From: Ramlibacter sp. WS9
Lineage (GTDB): Bacteria; Pseudomonadota; Gammaproteobacteria; Burkholderiales; Burkholderiaceae_C
Direction: 5' to 3'
Assembly (NCBI RefSeq): GCF_003797765.1
Contig: NZ_RKMB01000005.1
Span: 62,001 to 126,000 of the forward strand
Length of the DNA stretch: 64,000 bases
In this document: in pieces, positions 49,138 to 58,155 of the stretch
Position numbering within the stretch: position 1 is the stretch's first letter
Layout: each line of letters begins with the position of its first letter
Program-made: the position numbers and the translations under genes
The notes under the pieces: model-generated
The model's input: the letters and a program-made list of their open reading frames with translations, nothing else
Told to the model about the DNA's origin: nothing
The model's database searches: none

Positions 49138-49923
49138 ATGCCTTCCAACACCATGACCCTGCGCGAGAGCGCGTCCAAGATCTCGGTCAAGGACCTGAAT
49201 TTCTTCTACGGCAAGTTCCACGCCCTGAAGGGCATCAACCTGGAAATCCCGGAGAAGAAGGTCACGGCCTTCATCGGCCCGTCCGGCTGCGGCAAGTCCA
49301 CGCTGCTGCGCACCTTCAACCGCATGTACGAGCTCTATCCCGAGCAGCGCGCCGAAGGCGAGATCGTGCTGGACGGCGAGAACTTGCTGACCTCGAAGCA
49401 AGACGTCGCGCTGATCCGCGCCAAAGTGGGCATGGTGTTCCAGAAGCCCACGCCGTTCCCCATGTCGATCTACGACAACATTGCCTTCGGTGTGCGCCTG
49501 TTCGAAAACCTCGGCTCCGCCGACATGGACGAGCGGGTCGAATGGGCGTTGCGCAAGGCCGCGCTGTGGGGCGAGGTGAAGGACAAGCTGGGCCAGAGCG
49601 GCGCCGGCCTCTCGGGCGGCCAGCAGCAGCGCCTGTGCATCGCCCGCGGCATCGCCATCAAACCCGAGGTGTTGCTGCTGGACGAGCCGTGTTCCGCGCT
49701 CGACCCGATCTCCACTGCCAAGATTGAGGAGCTGATCGCGGAGCTCAAGGCCGACTACACGGTGGTGATCGTCACCCACAACATGCAGCAGGCCGCCCGT
49801 TGCAGCGACTACACGGCCTACATGTACCTGGGCGACCTGGTGGAAGTGGGCGAGACCGAACAGATCTTCTTCAAGCCCAAGCGCAAAGAGACGGAAGACT
49901 ACATTACCGGCCGCTTCGGCTAA
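49138..49923 (+). CDS. pstB: Phosphate ABC transporter ATPase PstB
   Basis: Cytoplasmic ATPase that powers PstCA and takes part in signalling to PhoR. The 261 residues have Walker [15 protein letters not shown]-loop [11 protein letters not shown], signature [13 protein letters not shown], Walker [15 protein letters not shown] and the switch His in [12 protein letters not shown]. It is 4 bases after pstA. Confidence 0.97.
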   Translation: MPSNTMTLRESASKISVKDLNFFYGKFHALKGINLEIPEKKVTAFIGPSGCGKSTLLRTFNRMYELYPEQRAEGEIVLDGENLLTSKQDVALIRAKVGMVFQKPTPFPMSIYDNIAFGVRLFENLGSADMDERVEWALRKAALWGEVKDKLGQSGAGLSGGQQQRLCIARGIAIKPEVLLLDEPCSALDPISTAKIEELIAELKADYTVVIVTHNMQQAARCSDYTAYMYLGDLVEVGETEQIFFKPKRKETEDYITGRFG

Positions 49924-49941
49924 GCCCGACTAGGAAACGAG

Positions 49942-50646
49942 ATGCCAGACAAACACCTTTCCTCCCAGTTCGACAGCGAAATGAACGCGGTGTCTTCGCG
50001 CGTCATGGAACTGGGCGGCCTGGTCGAATCGCAGTTGCGCCATGCCATGTACGCGTTGTCGCAGTTCAGTCCCGAATCGGCCGCCAAGGTGGTCGAGATA
50101 GAGGCAATGGTCAATGCGATGGAAGTCGAGATCGACCGCGACATCTCCTCCATCATCGGCCGCCGCCAGCCGACGGCGCGTGACCTGCGCCTGCTGATGG
50201 CGATGTCCAAGACCACGGCCAACCTCGAGCGCGTCGGCGACGAGACGCGCAAGATCGCCCGCATGGTGCTGTCCATCATCGAGAAGAGCGGTACCGTCCG
50301 GGCGCTGCCCGCCTCCGAACTGCGGGTCGCGGCCGAGCTGGCCACCGGCCTGCTGCGCAAGGCGCTGGACGCCTTCGCCCGCCTGGACACCGCCACCGCC
50401 GTCGCCATCCTCAAGGAAGACGACCTCATCGACCGCGAATTCGATGGCTTCGTGCGCAAGCTCATCACTTACATGATGGAAGACCCGCGCACCATTTCCG
50501 CCAGCCTGGACCTGCTGTTCCTGGCCAAGGCCATCGAGCGCATCGGGGACCACGCCAAGAACATCGCCGAATTCATCATCTACATCGTCAAGGGTGAGGA
50601 CGTGCGCCATACTTCGATGGAAGAGATCGAATCCGCAGTCAAGTGA
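49942..50646 (+). CDS. phoU: Phosphate signalling protein PhoU
   Basis: Negative regulator that links PstB to PhoR so that PhoB stays off when phosphate is plentiful. The 234 residues form two PhoU three-helix repeats; the metal-binding motifs are RVGDETRKIARM and RIGDHAKNIAEFIIY. It is 18 bases after pstB. Confidence 0.96.
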   Translation: MPDKHLSSQFDSEMNAVSSRVMELGGLVESQLRHAMYALSQFSPESAAKVVEIEAMVNAMEVEIDRDISSIIGRRQPTARDLRLLMAMSKTTANLERVGDETRKIARMVLSIIEKSGTVRALPASELRVAAELATGLLRKALDAFARLDTATAVAILKEDDLIDREFDGFVRKLITYMMEDPRTISASLDLLFLAKAIERIGDHAKNIAEFIIYIVKGEDVRHTSMEEIESAVK

Positions 50647-50649
50647 TGC

Positions 50650-50728
50650 AGCCCCCACGCTCCGCACTACGTGTCGTCGCTGCCCCCCGAGGGGGCTGGC
50701 CTCCCTTGGGGCGGCCCAGCGGGAGTCC
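50650..50728. repeat. GC-rich intergenic repeat, copy 3
   Basis: CCCCCACGCTCC...GTCGCTGCCCCCCGAGGGGGC followed by CTTGGGGCGGCCCAGCGGGAG lies between phoU and phoB, similar to the elements at 12080-12160 and 12675-12740. Its last bases supply the likely ribosome site (GGGAG) of phoB. Confidence 0.6.
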
Positions 50729-50731
50729 GGC

Positions 50732-51439
50732 ATGAAGAACCAGCCACGCGTCCTGATTGTCGAAGACGAACCGTCGATCGCCGAGCTGATCGCGGTGAAC
50801 CTGCGCCACAACGGCTTCCAGCCGGTCTGGGCCGAGGACGGCACGGCTGCGCAGCGGGAGTTGGACGCGGTGCTGCCCGACGTGATCCTGCTGGACTGGA
50901 TGCTGCCCGGCCAGAGCGGCCTGGCGCTGGCGCGCAAATGGCGCGCCGATGCGCGCGCCAAGGCCATCCCCATCCTCATGCTCACCGCACGCGGCGATGA
51001 GCCCGACAAGGTCGCCGGCCTCGATGCCGGTGCCGACGACTACATCACCAAGCCCTTTTCCACGCAGGAACTGCTGGCGCGCATCCGCGCCGTGCTGCGG
51101 CGGCGCGCGCCGGAGCAGAGCCATGAGACGGTGACGATCAGCGGCCTGGCCCTCGACGCCGCCACGCACCGCGTCACTTGGAAAGACAAGGCGCTGAAGA
51201 TCGGCCCCACCGAGTTCAAGCTGCTCCACTACCTGATGAAGCACCCGGAACGCGTGCACAGCCGTTCGCAGCTCCTGGACAAGGTCTGGGGCGACCACGT
51301 CTTCATCGAAGAGCGCACGGTCGACGTCCACGTCAAGCGCCTTCGCGAATCGCTAGGCCCGGCGGGTGCGATGGTCGAGACCGTGCGCGGTGCGGGCTAT
51401 CGCCTCACGGGGCAGGTGTCCACGGCCAGCGCCGCCTGA
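50732..51439 (+). CDS. phoB: Phosphate response regulator PhoB
   Basis: OmpR-type response regulator that binds the Pho boxes. ATG 50732 gives 235 residues. The receiver domain has the acidic pair VEDEP, the phospho-acceptor Asp in VILLDWMLPGQSG, Thr in LTARGDEPD and Lys in YITKPFS. The C-terminal winged helix contains RSQLLDKVWGDHVFIEERTVDVH, whose recognition helix should read CTGTCAT-type heptamers. Confidence 0.96.
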   Translation: MKNQPRVLIVEDEPSIAELIAVNLRHNGFQPVWAEDGTAAQRELDAVLPDVILLDWMLPGQSGLALARKWRADARAKAIPILMLTARGDEPDKVAGLDAGADDYITKPFSTQELLARIRAVLRRRAPEQSHETVTISGLALDAATHRVTWKDKALKIGPTEFKLLHYLMKHPERVHSRSQLLDKVWGDHVFIEERTVDVHVKRLRESLGPAGAMVETVRGAGYRLTGQVSTASAA

Positions 51440-51476
51440 AAGGCCCGGCCGCGCGGCCCGGACGCACAATCACCTC

Positions 51477-52835
51477 ATGTTCCTGCGAATAGGTATCTTT
51501 TTCGCCTGCCAGCTGGCGGGTGCGGCAGTGGGCTGGTGGTTCGGCGCAGAGCGCGGGGCTGTTGCCGGCATCGCTGCGGGCGGCTTGGCCTGGTTTGCCG
51601 TGGACCTGTTGCGCGGCTTGCGGGTGGTGCGGTGGCTGCGCCGCGGCTCGCCCGCACCTGCGCCGGAAATGCTGGGTCCTTGGGGTGAAGCGGTGGACCG
51701 CATGCGCCGGGGCTTGCGTGCGCGCGACCAGCAGGTCGAAGACGCCCAGCAGCGCCTGCAGGACTTCCTGGCGGCGATCCAGGCCTCGCCCAACGGCGTG
51801 GTGTTGCTGGACGCCCAGGGCCGCATCGAATGGAGCAACCAGACGGCGTCGCAGCACCTGGGCATCGATCCGCAGCGTGACATGCTGCAGCTGATCGGAA
51901 ACCTGGTGCGAGATCCGGCCTTCACCGTCTACTACGCCGGGAACGATTTCTCGCATGAGATCACCATCCAGGGCCGGGACAGCACGCCGTCACGGCCGAT
52001 GCGCATCTCGGTGCACCTGCATCCCTACGGACAGGGCCGGCGCCTGCTGCTGTCGCGCGACATCACCGGCGTCGAGCAGGCCGAGGCGATGCGCCGCGAC
52101 TTCGTGGCCAACGTTTCGCACGAGATCCGTACGCCGCTCACGGTGCTCACTGGGTTCATCGAGACCTTGCAAAACCTGCCGCTGCCGGAAGAAGACCGCG
52201 CCCGCTACCTCGGGTTGATGGCGCAGCAGGCCCAGCGCATGCAGACGCTGGTGAATGACCTGTTGACGCTCTCGCGCCTGGAAGGCAGTCCGCTGCCGGG
52301 CGCGGGCGAATGGACGTCGCTGCCCCTGTTGATGACGCAATGCGAAGAGGAAGCCCGTGCGCTGTCCGGCTTGCTGGGCAAGGCGCAGCAACTGCGCTTT
52401 GGCGACGCACCTGCGCTGGAAATCGGCGGGGCGGGCAGCGAGCTGCTCAGTGCCATGTCCAACCTCGTGAGCAACGCCGTGCGGTACACGCCCGCCAGCG
52501 GTTCGATCCAGGTCCAGTGGCGCTCCCTGGAGGGTGGACGCGGCGAGTTCTCGGTGCGCGACAGCGGCCCAGGCGTGGCGCCGGAACATATCTCACGGCT
52601 GACCGAGCGCTTCTACCGGGTCGACCGCAGCCGCTCGCGCGAAACGGGCGGCACGGGCCTGGGGCTGGCGATCGTCAAGCACGTCGTGCAGCGCCATGGC
52701 GCTGAGCTGAAGATCGACAGCACGCCCGGCGTGGGCTCGACGTTCGCGATCCAGTTCCCTACTAGCCGGCTGCGTACGGCAAAGGCGGGCGCCACGCATG
52801 CACAGCACGCCACAGAATCAGCGGCAGCACGCTAG
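51477..52835 (+). CDS. phoR: Phosphate sensor histidine kinase PhoR
   Basis: Membrane kinase that phosphorylates PhoB under phosphate starvation. ATG 51477 gives 452 residues. Two N-terminal membrane helices without a large periplasmic loop are followed by a PAS domain (FLAAIQASPNGVVLLDAQGRIEW), the H box FVANVSHEIRTPLTVLTG, N box SNLVSNAVRYTP, and G boxes VRDSGPGVAPEHI and GGTGLGLAIVKHV. The last 74 bases overlap the opposing MATE gene. Confidence 0.95.
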   Translation: MFLRIGIFFACQLAGAAVGWWFGAERGAVAGIAAGGLAWFAVDLLRGLRVVRWLRRGSPAPAPEMLGPWGEAVDRMRRGLRARDQQVEDAQQRLQDFLAAIQASPNGVVLLDAQGRIEWSNQTASQHLGIDPQRDMLQLIGNLVRDPAFTVYYAGNDFSHEITIQGRDSTPSRPMRISVHLHPYGQGRRLLLSRDITGVEQAEAMRRDFVANVSHEIRTPLTVLTGFIETLQNLPLPEEDRARYLGLMAQQAQRMQTLVNDLLTLSRLEGSPLPGAGEWTSLPLLMTQCEEEARALSGLLGKAQQLRFGDAPALEIGGAGSELLSAMSNLVSNAVRYTPASGSIQVQWRSLEGGRGEFSVRDSGPGVAPEHISRLTERFYRVDRSRSRETGGTGLGLAIVKHVVQRHGAELKIDSTPGVGSTFAIQFPTSRLRTAKAGATHAQHATESAAAR

Positions 52836-54123
52836 CCAGCAGCACCAACGCCAGGGCGCCCATGATCCAGAACGCTGCCGGGGAGTTCATCGGCGCAAAG
52901 GGGCCGATGCCGCGATACGCGAGCAGGTAGCCGCCGCCCAGGCCCGCGCCCCACAGCAACACGCAGTACGCGATCAGCGGCGCGACCGCCACGCGATAGC
53001 AGCGCAGCACGAAAACGCAAACCCCTTGGACGGCGTCACCGACGTGGTACAGCGCAACCCAACCCAGCAAGCCTCCGGCAACGGCCACGACTTCCGGGTT
53101 GCCGGCGTACACGGCGGCGATCTCATGGCGCGCCAGGCCGAGCAGTACGCAGATGCCCAGGGCGGCCGCCAGGGCGAGCTTGAAGCCGCTGCGGATCGAA
53201 TGCCGGGCCTTGCGGGCATCGCCGGCGCCCAGCCAAAAGCTTACCCGGGCAGAAGTTGCGATGGCGATCGACAGCGGCGACATGAAGAAGACAGCGGCGA
53301 GGTTGGCGGCGATCTGGTGCGCGGCCGATGCCAGCGCGCCCTGGCGGGCGATGAAGAGCGCCATCAGGGTGAACGACGTCACCTCGACCATCACGGCCAG
53401 CCCCGCAGGCACGCCCAGGCGCAGGTGGTGGCCGATCACGCGCCAATTCGGCGGCTCGATGCGCCGCCACAGCGCGAACGGCGCGTACAGCGGCTGCGTG
53501 CGCAGCAGCCAGAAGGCCCCGCCGACGAGCAGGTAGTTGACGACGACAGTGGCCCAGGCACAGCCCACGGCGCCATGCGCGTCCAGCCCGAGCCCGCCAA
53601 AGCAGAACCAGATCGAGAGCGGTACCTTGAGGCCGAGCGCCGCGATCTGCAGCCACGTGACCAGCAATGGCTTGTGCAGCGCCTGGTTGAGCGAGCTGTA
53701 CATGCGAAACAGCAGCGTGGCAGGCAGCGCCAGGGCCAGCGCCGCAAGGTAGGCCTGCACGTCGCCTCGCATGGCAGGGGGAACGTCGGTCCAGTGGAGC
53801 AGGGGCGCCGAGAGGAAAAGGCCCAGGAAACCGGCGACGGTGGCCAGCGCGAACAGGTAAAGCGACTGGCGCACCGATTGGCCCAGGTCCTCGTGGCGTC
53901 CCGCACCGTACAGCTCGGCCCACGCGGGCAGCAGCACCTGCATCACGCCGATCAACGCCACGAACACGCTGATGAACACGGCCGAGCCCACCGACAGGGC
54001 GGCCAGCGCCTCGGGCGAGTAACGGCCGGCGACGATGGTGTCGGTCACGCCGAATGCCATCACGGCGAGCTGGCCGACCAGCACGGTGCCCGCGTGGCGC
54101 GCCAGGGTGCGCAGCTCGGTCAC
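52762..54123 (-). CDS. MATE family efflux transporter (NorM-like)
   Basis: Twelve-helix multidrug/Na+ or H+ antiporter, 453 residues from GTG 54123 (VTELRTLARHAGTVLVGQLAVM), which overlaps the upstream stop as GTGA. MATE features are VMAFGVTDTIVAGRYSPEALAALSVG in the first helices, the P-x-rich sixth helix region and SAAHQIAANLAAVFFMSPLSIAIATSARV in the second half. The substrate is unknown. The 3' end overlaps phoR by 74 bases on the other strand. Confidence 0.88.
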   Translation of the reverse strand: MTELRTLARHAGTVLVGQLAVMAFGVTDTIVAGRYSPEALAALSVGSAVFISVFVALIGVMQVLLPAWAELYGAGRHEDLGQSVRQSLYLFALATVAGFLGLFLSAPLLHWTDVPPAMRGDVQAYLAALALALPATLLFRMYSSLNQALHKPLLVTWLQIAALGLKVPLSIWFCFGGLGLDAHGAVGCAWATVVVNYLLVGGAFWLLRTQPLYAPFALWRRIEPPNWRVIGHHLRLGVPAGLAVMVEVTSFTLMALFIARQGALASAAHQIAANLAAVFFMSPLSIAIATSARVSFWLGAGDARKARHSIRSGFKLALAAALGICVLLGLARHEIAAVYAGNPEVVAVAGGLLGWVALYHVGDAVQGVCVFVLRCYRVAVAPLIAYCVLLWGAGLGGGYLLAYRGIGPFAPMNSPAAFWIMGALALVLLASVLPLILWRAVHAWRPPLPYAAG

Positions 54124-55817
54124 TTGGTGGCGGCTCTCCGATAGAGGAGTACGTTGTCGTGCGCGTCGACGGGGCGCCGGACGGTGGCGACAAGCTGCCA
54201 GCGGTGCATGTCCAGCGCCACCGGCATGGCCGCTTGCAGGTCGACAGTGGCGATCAGCCAGGGGCAGGCGGGCTGCTTGGAAGCCTTCCGCAGGTCCATG
54301 TTGCCGTGGTAGCGGAAAGCCGCCGCTTGCGCGCGGCTGAGGCCGAACGCCTCGACGCAGCCCGGCTGGTCGATGCGCATCGCCACACCCCGCACCACGG
54401 TGGTGTAGCTGCGCGCGAAGTCCAGCACCGGCAGCCACAGCGTCATCAGCAGCAGCCAGCAGAGCGCGGCACCGCTGGCGGGCAGCACGAGGCTTTTCCA
54501 GATCACCTGGCGGTGCCGGCCCGTGCGCCACTTCACCAGCCACGCCCAGGCCAGCGTCGCGGCCAGCGCCGCGAGGAACGCCACCAGCGAAAAGCTGGGC
54601 TCGAAGCCCGGCGCGAGCTTGGCCACGTTGGCCGCGGGCTTGGCGGGCACGCCGGTCTGCAGCGAGATCCAGATCACCCAGATGACGAAGGCGCAGCCAC
54701 TGAAGAACAGCAGCGTGAACCAGTCGATCAGCGCGCTCGCGCTGCGGCTGAAAGTAGGAAGCGCGAAGGCGGCGAGTGTCGCCAGCGCCGGCAGCCCGAG
54801 CAGCAGTGACCGGTCGGAAGACGGCGTGACGAAGGTGGTCACCACGGACACCAGCACGAACCAAAGGGGCAGGGCGACGTGGCGGCTCGCCAGCTGGCGG
54901 CGCCAGCGCCACAGCGTCCACAGCGCCAACGGCCAGACGGGCCAGGTGAACCACAGAAGCAGGCGGCCCAGCGCTCGTGCGTCGCGTGACAGGCCGTCCG
55001 GGCTCAGGCGCCACTGCCACAGGCCCAGCCACCAGCTGAGTGCGGCGGTGGCGAGCAGGGCGGCCGCGAGCAGCGCGGCGACCTTCCAGGGCGGGAGCAG
55101 GCGCGACTCGGTGTCGACGTCCCGGTCCCGGTCGAAGAAGCCGAGCACCAGTCCGCCACCCGCGAACAGCACCGCCATCGACGGCGCGCCGCTCAGTGCC
55201 AATCCTGCAAGGCCGCCGAAGAGGCAGGGTATGGCGATGCCCGGACGCCGGGGCAATGCCGCGATCGCAAAGAAGCTGACCGACGTGAAAGCCACCTGGG
55301 CCAGCGCGGGCGTGGTTTCGTGCGAGAGCTGGGCCAGGCCCAGTGTGGCGATCAGCGCCAGCAGGCCGCCGTCAGCCATGGCCCGCGCGTAGTCGGGGGG
55401 GCTGGCCTCGCCGCCGAAGGCGAAAGGCACGGGCTGCGCCTGCGGGCTGCGTGCCAGGGAATAGACGCCGTACCAGGTGGCCAGCAAGGTCATGGCCAGC
55501 AGCAGCACGAAGGGCAGGCGGGCCGCGAGATCCGCCGGCAGCCACGACGGCGCGGCCTGGATGGCCCAGGCGCCCAGCCAGTAGGGCAGCAGGGCGTCGA
55601 ACTCGGGGGGCTGGCCAAGCAGCTGAGGCGCAAGCCAGGAGGCTCCGCCGCTCGCCATTTCGAACATGTAGCCAAAAGCCGCGATGTCCGCGTTCTTCCA
55701 CGGTTCGCGGCCGATGAAACCGGGCAGCACGTACGCCAGGCAGAACAGCAGCAGCGCAACGCGCGGCAGCCGGCGCACGGCATCCTGGGCAACGATCGCG
55801 GGGGTCGGCTGGTTCAA
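54120..55817 (-). CDS. ArnT/PMT-like membrane glycosyltransferase
   Basis: Integral membrane GT-C-type protein, 565 residues from a proposed TTG start at 55817 (LNQPTPAIVAQDAVRRLPRVALLLFC). Longer in-frame readings run antisense to rpmE2 and its terminator and are rejected. GREPWKNADIAAFGYM is the first periplasmic loop with the acidic residue typical of ArnT/PMT enzymes using polyprenyl-phosphate sugars. About 10-12 hydrophobic segments follow, then a soluble C-terminal part. Acceptor and sugar unknown; lipid A modification is one possibility. Confidence 0.72.
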   Translation of the reverse strand: MNQPTPAIVAQDAVRRLPRVALLLFCLAYVLPGFIGREPWKNADIAAFGYMFEMASGGASWLAPQLLGQPPEFDALLPYWLGAWAIQAAPSWLPADLAARLPFVLLLAMTLLATWYGVYSLARSPQAQPVPFAFGGEASPPDYARAMADGGLLALIATLGLAQLSHETTPALAQVAFTSVSFFAIAALPRRPGIAIPCLFGGLAGLALSGAPSMAVLFAGGGLVLGFFDRDRDVDTESRLLPPWKVAALLAAALLATAALSWWLGLWQWRLSPDGLSRDARALGRLLLWFTWPVWPLALWTLWRWRRQLASRHVALPLWFVLVSVVTTFVTPSSDRSLLLGLPALATLAAFALPTFSRSASALIDWFTLLFFSGCAFVIWVIWISLQTGVPAKPAANVAKLAPGFEPSFSLVAFLAALAATLAWAWLVKWRTGRHRQVIWKSLVLPASGAALCWLLLMTLWLPVLDFARSYTTVVRGVAMRIDQPGCVEAFGLSRAQAAAFRYHGNMDLRKASKQPACPWLIATVDLQAAMPVALDMHRWQLVATVRRPVDAHDNVLLYRRAATK

Positions 55818-55840
55818 GCGCGTGATTATGAAGGGAACAA

Positions 55841-55872
55841 AAAAGGCAGCGCGGCGAACCGGGCTGCCTTTT
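55841..55872 (-). terminator. Rho-independent terminator of rpmE2
   Basis: Inverted repeat AAAAGGCAGC (55841-55850) and GCTGCCTTTT (55863-55872) with a 12-base loop. On the minus strand the stem is followed by a run of T, 30 bases after the rpmE2 stop. Confidence 0.8.
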
Positions 55873-55902
55873 CGGGGGCGGAAAAACCGCCTACTGGGCC
55901 GC

Positions 55903-56193
55903 TTACTTGGCGGCGGCCTTTTCGGCTTCTTCGGCCTTGGCGGCAGCGGACTTGCCGAACTTCTTGAAGAACTTGTCGACACGGCCACCCATGTCGTTCA
56001 CCGACTTCTGCGTGCCGGTGTAGAAGGGATGCGATTCGCTCGAGGTGTCCAGCTTGAACAGCGGCAGCTCGCGGCCGTCCTCGGTCTTGCCCATTTCCTT
56101 CGTCTGCACGCAGGAGCGCGTCACAAACTTGAAACCATTGGACAGGTCCACGAACAGCACGTCGCGGTAGTTGGGGTGAATGCCTTCTTTCAT
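55903..56193 (-). CDS. rpmE2: 50S ribosomal protein L31 type B
   Basis: Large-subunit protein of the type B form without the zinc-binding CxxC pairs. The 96 residues start [20 protein letters not shown] and contain [12 protein letters not shown]. The C-terminal Ala/Lys/Glu tail ([14 protein letters not shown]) is longer than in the 87-residue E. coli YkgM type. Placed after rho in the same direction, with its own terminator. Type B L31 often replaces the zinc form when zinc is scarce, but here it may be the only copy. Confidence 0.95.
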   Translation of the reverse strand: MKEGIHPNYRDVLFVDLSNGFKFVTRSCVQTKEMGKTEDGRELPLFKLDTSSESHPFYTGTQKSVNDMGGRVDKFFKKFGKSAAAKAEEAEKAAAK

Positions 56194-56274
56194 GATCTTC
56201 CTTTAGGTCGTGTGCGGGAGCCGGGCCAAACGATCTGGACTACTTTCCGCGAAAAAGCCCACGATTATACTCAA

Positions 56275-57540
56275 TCAGCCCCCACGGCGCATCATGTCGA
56301 AGAACTCGACGTTGGACTTGGTGGCCTTCATGGACTTCAGCACCATCTCCATCGCCTCGATCTCGTCCATGTTGTACATGAACTGGCGCAGGATGCGGGT
56401 CTTTTGCAGGATCTCGGGGGCGAGCAGCAGCTCTTCGCGGCGGGTGCCCGAGCGGTTGAGCTGGATCGAGGGGAACACGCGCTTTTCGTAGAGGCGGCGG
56501 TCCAGGTGGATTTCAGAGTTGCCGGTGCCCTTGAACTCTTCGAAGATCACTTCGTCCATGCGCGAGCCGGTGTCGATCAGCGCCGTGGCGATGATGGTCA
56601 GCGAGCCGCCTTCTTCGACATTGCGAGCCGCACCCAGGAAACGCTTGGGGCGCTGCAGCGCATTGGAATCAACACCGCCGGTCAGCACCTTGCCCGATGA
56701 GGGCACGACGTTGTTGTAGGCGCGGGCGAGGCGGGTGATCGAGTCCAGCAGGATCACCACGTCCTTCTTCAGTTCGACCAGGCGCTTGGCGCGCTCGATC
56801 ACCATTTCGGCCACGTGCACGTGGCGGGCGGCCGGCTCGTCGAAGGTGGAGGCGATGACTTCGCCCTTCACCGAGCGCTGCATTTCGGTCACTTCTTCCG
56901 GCCGCTCGTCGACCAGCAGAACCATCATGTGGCTGTCGGGGTAGTTGGCCGCGATGGCGTGCGCCATGTGCTGCATCATCACCGTCTTGCCGCTCTTGGG
57001 CGGCGCCACCAGCAGGGCGCGCTGGCCCTTGCCGATGGGGGCGATGATGTCGATGATGCGGCCGGTGACGTTCTCTTCGCCCTTGAAGCCGTCGCGCTCG
57101 AGGCGCATCTGCTCCTTGGGAAACAGCGGCGTCAGGTTCTCGAACATCACCTTGTGCTTGTTCTGCTCCGGTGGGCCGTCGTTGACCTTGTCGAGCTTGG
57201 TGAGCGCAAAGTAGCGCTCGCCGTCCTTGGGCGTGCGCACTTCGCCTTCGATCATGTCGCCCGTGTGCAGGTTGAACCGGCGCACTTGGGAAGGCGAGAT
57301 GTAGATGTCGTCAGTGCTGGCAGTGAAGCTCGTGTCCGGACTGCGCAGGAATCCGAAGCCGTCGGGCAGGATCTCCAGCACGCCATCGGCAAACACCTGC
57401 TCGCCGGCACGGGCGCGCTTCTTGATGATGGCGAACATCAGCTCCTGCTTGCGCATGCGGCCGGTGTTTTCGATCTCAAGCTCTTCAGCCTGCTTCAGGA
57501 CTTCAGAGACGTGCAATGCCTTGAGTTCGTTTAAGTGCAT
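56275..57540 (-). CDS. rho: Transcription termination factor Rho
   Basis: Hexameric RNA helicase that ends transcription. ATG 57540 ([17 protein letters not shown]) with AAGGAG upstream gives 421 residues. The N-terminal helix bundle and cold-shock RNA-binding fold ([17 protein letters not shown]) precede the RecA core with Walker [14 protein letters not shown], Walker [18 protein letters not shown] and the R-loop region. An in-frame upstream codon at 57591 adds only unconserved residues. Confidence 0.97.
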   Translation of the reverse strand: MHLNELKALHVSEVLKQAEELEIENTGRMRKQELMFAIIKKRARAGEQVFADGVLEILPDGFGFLRSPDTSFTASTDDIYISPSQVRRFNLHTGDMIEGEVRTPKDGERYFALTKLDKVNDGPPEQNKHKVMFENLTPLFPKEQMRLERDGFKGEENVTGRIIDIIAPIGKGQRALLVAPPKSGKTVMMQHMAHAIAANYPDSHMMVLLVDERPEEVTEMQRSVKGEVIASTFDEPAARHVHVAEMVIERAKRLVELKKDVVILLDSITRLARAYNNVVPSSGKVLTGGVDSNALQRPKRFLGAARNVEEGGSLTIIATALIDTGSRMDEVIFEEFKGTGNSEIHLDRRLYEKRVFPSIQLNRSGTRREELLLAPEILQKTRILRQFMYNMDEIEAMEMVLKSMKATKSNVEFFDMMRRGG

Positions 57541-57621
57541 GGAGGTACTCCTTGGCGGAGTTCTTGTTGGATCTGGGGGAGGTAGGCACAAGGCGTGGAT
57601 GCCTCTGGCCGGGGAACTCGA

Positions 57622-57716
57622 ACCGGCCCGCCTTTGTGTGGCGGGCCGGTGAACTGAGGGAGATTATGCAGGAAAAACCGGGGAACATGTCATTGCGGGT
57701 CGGAGCCCGCAATGAC
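57622..57716. other. Two perfect hairpins between trxA and rho
   Basis: The 180-base gap holds two perfect 11 bp inverted repeats: ACCGGCCCGCC / GGCGGGCCGGT (57622-57632, 57640-57650, loop 7) and GTCATTGCGGG / CCCGCAATGAC (57689-57699, 57706-57716, loop 6). The second starts 5 bases after the trxA stop and could be a 3' end or a dispersed GTCATTGCGGG palindrome. Neither has a U-run. The rho promoter should also lie here, but no clear hexamers were seen. Confidence 0.55.
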
Positions 57717-57720
57717 AACC

Positions 57721-58053
57721 TTACGCCAGTTGCTGGTCGATGAAAGCCGTCAACTGAGCCTTGCTCATCGCGCCGACCTTGGTGGCGGCGAGTTCGCCGT
57801 TCTTGAACAGCATCAGCGTGGGGATGCCACGGATGCCGAACTTCGCGGGGATGTCGCGGTTTTCGTCGACGTTCATCTTGGCGATCTGCAGCTTGTCCTG
57901 GTAGGTGGCCGAGACTTCGTCGAGGATGGGCGCGATCATCTTGCAGGGGCCGCACCATTCCGCCCAATAGTCGACCAGCACCGGCTTGTCCGCTTGCAGG
58001 ACATCCGCTTCGAAGGTTGCGTCGGAAATGTGCTTGATCAGGTCGCTGGCCAT
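57721..58053 (-). CDS. trxA: Thioredoxin 1
   Basis: General cytoplasmic disulfide reductase. ATG 58053 ([18 protein letters not shown]) gives 110 residues with AAAGGAA upstream. The active site is [15 protein letters not shown] and the cis-Pro loop is [14 protein letters not shown]. It would also reduce the ArsC-type reductase in this window. The trxA-rho order is common in beta- and gammaproteobacteria. Confidence 0.96.
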   Translation of the reverse strand: MASDLIKHISDATFEADVLQADKPVLVDYWAEWCGPCKMIAPILDEVSATYQDKLQIAKMNVDENRDIPAKFGIRGIPTLMLFKNGELAATKVGAMSKAQLTAFIDQQLA

Positions 58054-58155
58054 GGTTTGAGTTCCTTTGGGCTGGGGGCGGTGCCGCGGCAAGGTGCTGC
58101 GGCTGTGCAAGTACAGTGAGGGAATTGTGACAGAAACCAAGCCCCCTCGCCCCGT

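Noticed and set aside
55818..55988. Longer N-terminus of the ArnT/PMT-like glycosyltransferase
   Set aside because: It would overlap the rpmE2 coding region and its terminator on the same strand; the family N-terminus begins near TTG 55817.
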